This document shows positions 62,432 to 64,000 of a stretch of DNA of 64,000 nucleotides, in pieces. Both the position numbers and the translations under genes were made by a program. The notes below the pieces were generated by a model. It worked only from the letters and a program-made list of their open reading frames with translations, ran no database searches and was not told the DNA's origin. This DNA is from Lacinutrix mariniflava (GTDB lineage: Bacteria; Bacteroidota; Bacteroidia; Flavobacteriales; Flavobacteriaceae), in contig NZ_LIQG01000027.1 of NCBI RefSeq assembly GCF_001418015.1, positions 229,501 to 293,500 of the forward strand, read 5' to 3'. The first letter of the stretch is position 1, and every line of letters begins with the position of its first letter.

Positions 62432-63201
62432 ATCGCATAATTTGAAAGTCCGATAATGCGTACACCCAAGTTTTCTAGAAAGTTTGTAACTATATTATCA
62501 CAGATTAATATACTTGAAAAAAGGTTGGTAACAATTTTGCCGTGAGACCAGCTAGAAACTCTAGTTTCTTTTGATGGATTTTTTTTTAAAGATTCAATCT
62601 GTTTTTCAATAAACCGAGGTAGTAAAAGAGAAGTAAAAAAATAGCCTTTCTTCTCTACCAAAAATTGATTATGCTCCAAGACTTTTGTTAATGAGTTGTT
62701 AGTATAACGTCGGTAATGTCCTAAAATAATATCATGCTGAGTGAATAGGCTTTGAAAAGCAGGAACAGTTATTAAAAGATTAGTTTTTTTACTAAAATTT
62801 GGTAGTTTATTAAGGCTTTTTAAAAAGGCCTCATCTGCATCAATATGTTCTAAAACATCTAAAAGTAAAACAACATCTATTTCATCTTTAGATTGTAAGG
62901 GAAGGTCATTAGTAGATTTATAAACGGCTATATTTATGCCGCTTTCTAAATTAAAAGTCTTTAGTTGTTCATCTGTAAAAGCAATATCTACACAATGAAA
63001 CTGACTATTTTTATAGGTTTCAGAAAGCTGTTTAGCTAAAAAGGTATCGCCAGAGCCAATATCCAAAAAGATATAAGGTAGTGTAACGTCGGGTAATATA
63101 TGATTTAATTTATTTTTTATAAACCTTAATCTAACACTTTCCCATGGATGTCTATAATTTGTGTGCTTCTTGCCTTTTTGTGTAAGTTCTACTAAATCCA
63201 T
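62413..63201 (-). CDS. Class I SAM-dependent methyltransferase
   Basis: This 262-residue protein has the SAM-binding motif I as FLDIGSGDTFLAKQL and motif II with CVDIAF, then VVLLLDVLEHIDADEAFLKSL, as in the UbiE/Coq5-like group. It also has LGHYRRYTNNSL, seen in methyltransferases that sit next to DPM1-like genes. The substrate is probably a lipid-linked or sugar product of this cluster. It is the first gene of the four-gene minus-strand group ending in ftsE. Confidence 0.85.
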   Translation of the reverse strand: MDLVELTQKGKKHTNYRHPWESVRLRFIKNKLNHILPDVTLPYIFLDIGSGDTFLAKQLSETYKNSQFHCVDIAFTDEQLKTFNLESGINIAVYKSTNDLPLQSKDEIDVVLLLDVLEHIDADEAFLKSLNKLPNFSKKTNLLITVPAFQSLFTQHDIILGHYRRYTNNSLTKVLEHNQFLVEKKGYFFTSLLLPRFIEKQIESLKKNPSKETRVSSWSHGKIVTNLFSSILICDNIVTNFLENLGVRIIGLSNYAICKKKH

Positions 63202-63301
63202 GCAATGGTTTATTAATTGGTAAATATAAAATAATTTATCAGACTATAAATTCAATTTATAATTATAACAAATTTCTAACGTTAACATATTAGGATTAAA
63301 T

Positions 63302-63309
63302 TATCTTTG
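63302..63309 (+). promoter_or_regulatory. Probable -7 box (TATCTTTG) of the TPR gene
   Basis: TATCTTTG matches TAnnTTTG exactly and is 26 bases before the start codon of the TPR protein. The -33 region has no clear TTG. Confidence 0.45.
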
Positions 63310-63335
63310 ATTCTTAAATTTTAAATACCTAGTTA

Positions 63336-64000
63336 ATGACTAAAAAACATATTTTATCATTATTTGTCTCGTTAAGTTTTGTTCTAGTCTCTTTTGCACA
63401 GCAATCTGCAGCATACACAAACGATTTTGTCGAATTTCAAAAAGCATTATCGCTATATAATAATCAGCAATATTTAGCTGCTCAAGCTGCTTTTAAGCAA
63501 GTTGAAAAAGCGTCAAAAGGAGAAGCTATAGAGTCTGATTGTGCCTATTACATTGCTAACTGTGCAGTGCGTTTAAATCAGAAAAATGCAGATACTTTAA
63601 TAGAAGGATTTGTAGAGGATTATCCTACAAGTACTAAAAAAAATACAGCATTCGTAGATGTGGCAGATTACTATTTCGAAAACGGAAAATTTGCCTATTC
63701 TGAAAAGTGGTATAGTAAAGTAGACGAGAACTCACTGTCTCAAACAGAACTTGAAAAGTTTAATTTTAATAGAGGATATACTGCTTTTTCTTCGAAGAAT
63801 TTTAAAGAAGCTAAAAAGTATTTAAATAGAGTTGAGAACTCTCAAAAATATGGTTCGCAAGCTAAATATTATATTGGTTTTATGGCTTACGAAGGCGATG
63901 ATTACGATAAAGCTAACGAGTATTTTAACCAAGTTGAAGGAGAAGATAAATACAAAGAAAAGCTAAGTTACTACCAAGCAGATTTAAACTTTAAACTAGG
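63336..64000 (+). CDS. TPR-repeat secreted protein, 3' partial
   Basis: The frame opens at 63336 and runs off the right edge of the window after 221 codons. A signal peptide ends near SFAQQS. Repeated helical hairpins with TPR character follow (LSLYNNQQYLAAQAAFKQVE, then AKYYIGFMAYEGDDYDKANE). Flavobacteria have long periplasmic TPR proteins that start like this, often around 1000 residues. The role is unknown. Confidence 0.82.
   Translation, partial: MTKKHILSLFVSLSFVLVSFAQQSAAYTNDFVEFQKALSLYNNQQYLAAQAAFKQVEKASKGEAIESDCAYYIANCAVRLNQKNADTLIEGFVEDYPTSTKKNTAFVDVADYYFENGKFAYSEKWYSKVDENSLSQTELEKFNFNRGYTAFSSKNFKEAKKYLNRVENSQKYGSQAKYYIGFMAYEGDDYDKANEYFNQVEGEDKYKEKLSYYQADLNFKL

Noticed and set aside
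1-64000. CRISPR array, prophage, insertion sequence or restriction system
   Set aside because: No regularly spaced direct repeats, transposase, integrase, phage structural genes or restriction enzymes are visible; the only defence-like unit is the toxin-antitoxin pair at 47820-48339.

Overview
The window is about 64 kb of low-GC chromosome from a marine member of the Flavobacteriaceae (Bacteroidota). Three things support this: SusC/SusD pairs, promoters of the Bacteroidota TTG / TAnnTTTG type with almost no Shine-Dalgarno use, and a tmRNA whose tag ends GENNYALAA. Many genes have their closest familiar relatives in flavobacteria. I cannot name the genus from the sequence alone.

Layout. 1-1356: a truncated thioredoxin-like gene and two rhodaneses. 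1433-8569 (minus): glycogen operon glgA-glgC-glgB plus a GH31 alpha-glucosidase. 9080-33052 (plus): a complete alginate utilisation locus. It holds PL6 - PL17 - kdgF; SusC1 - SusD1 - PKD surface lipoprotein - PL7; SusC2 - SusD2; a GntR/FCD regulator; then MFS transporter - DEH reductase - kdgK - eda - short LacI-like protein - EamA transporter. 33118-33509 (minus): ssrA (tmRNA), bordered by a structured intergenic repeat. 33774-38278: a DUF2945 protein, a lysine-type saccharopine dehydrogenase-like protein, a frameshifted SDR and a calcium-repeat lipoprotein. 38349-45797 (minus): a TlpA-like lipoprotein, a six-gene operon of mostly membrane proteins including a Coq4-like protein, a small winged-helix regulator, and a second membrane operon ending in a 26-residue membrane peptide. 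45907-50564: small genes, kdsA, a ParDE-type toxin-antitoxin pair and typA. 50735-63201: surface-polysaccharide genes (FemAB-like, aminotransferase, flippase, acyltransferase, five glycosyltransferases, FdtA-like isomerase, 2OG oxygenase, methyltransferase) with ftsE. 63336-end: start of a TPR protein.

How it works together. Alginate is cut at the cell surface by PL7 and PL6, imported by the SusCD complexes, and reduced to monomers by PL17. KdgF then converts the unsaturated uronate to DEH, which is reduced to KDG, phosphorylated and split to pyruvate and glyceraldehyde-3-phosphate. Three alginate promoters share an identical design: TTG, 19 bp, TATATTTG, with the first of two TGGTNNACCA operators starting inside the -7 box and the second exactly 13 bp downstream. 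The gntR gene has one perfect copy of the same operator just before its start codon. Several leaders in this regulon also carry terminator-like hairpins shortly before the coding sequence. A second, independent regulatory circuit is suggested by three 17-bp palindromes (ACTTxGAATTxCAAxGT type) upstream of the two membrane-protein operons that flank the winged-helix gene.

The least explained parts are the winged-helix membrane-operon circuit, the leader hairpins of the alginate regulon, and the structured repeat present in two inverted copies.
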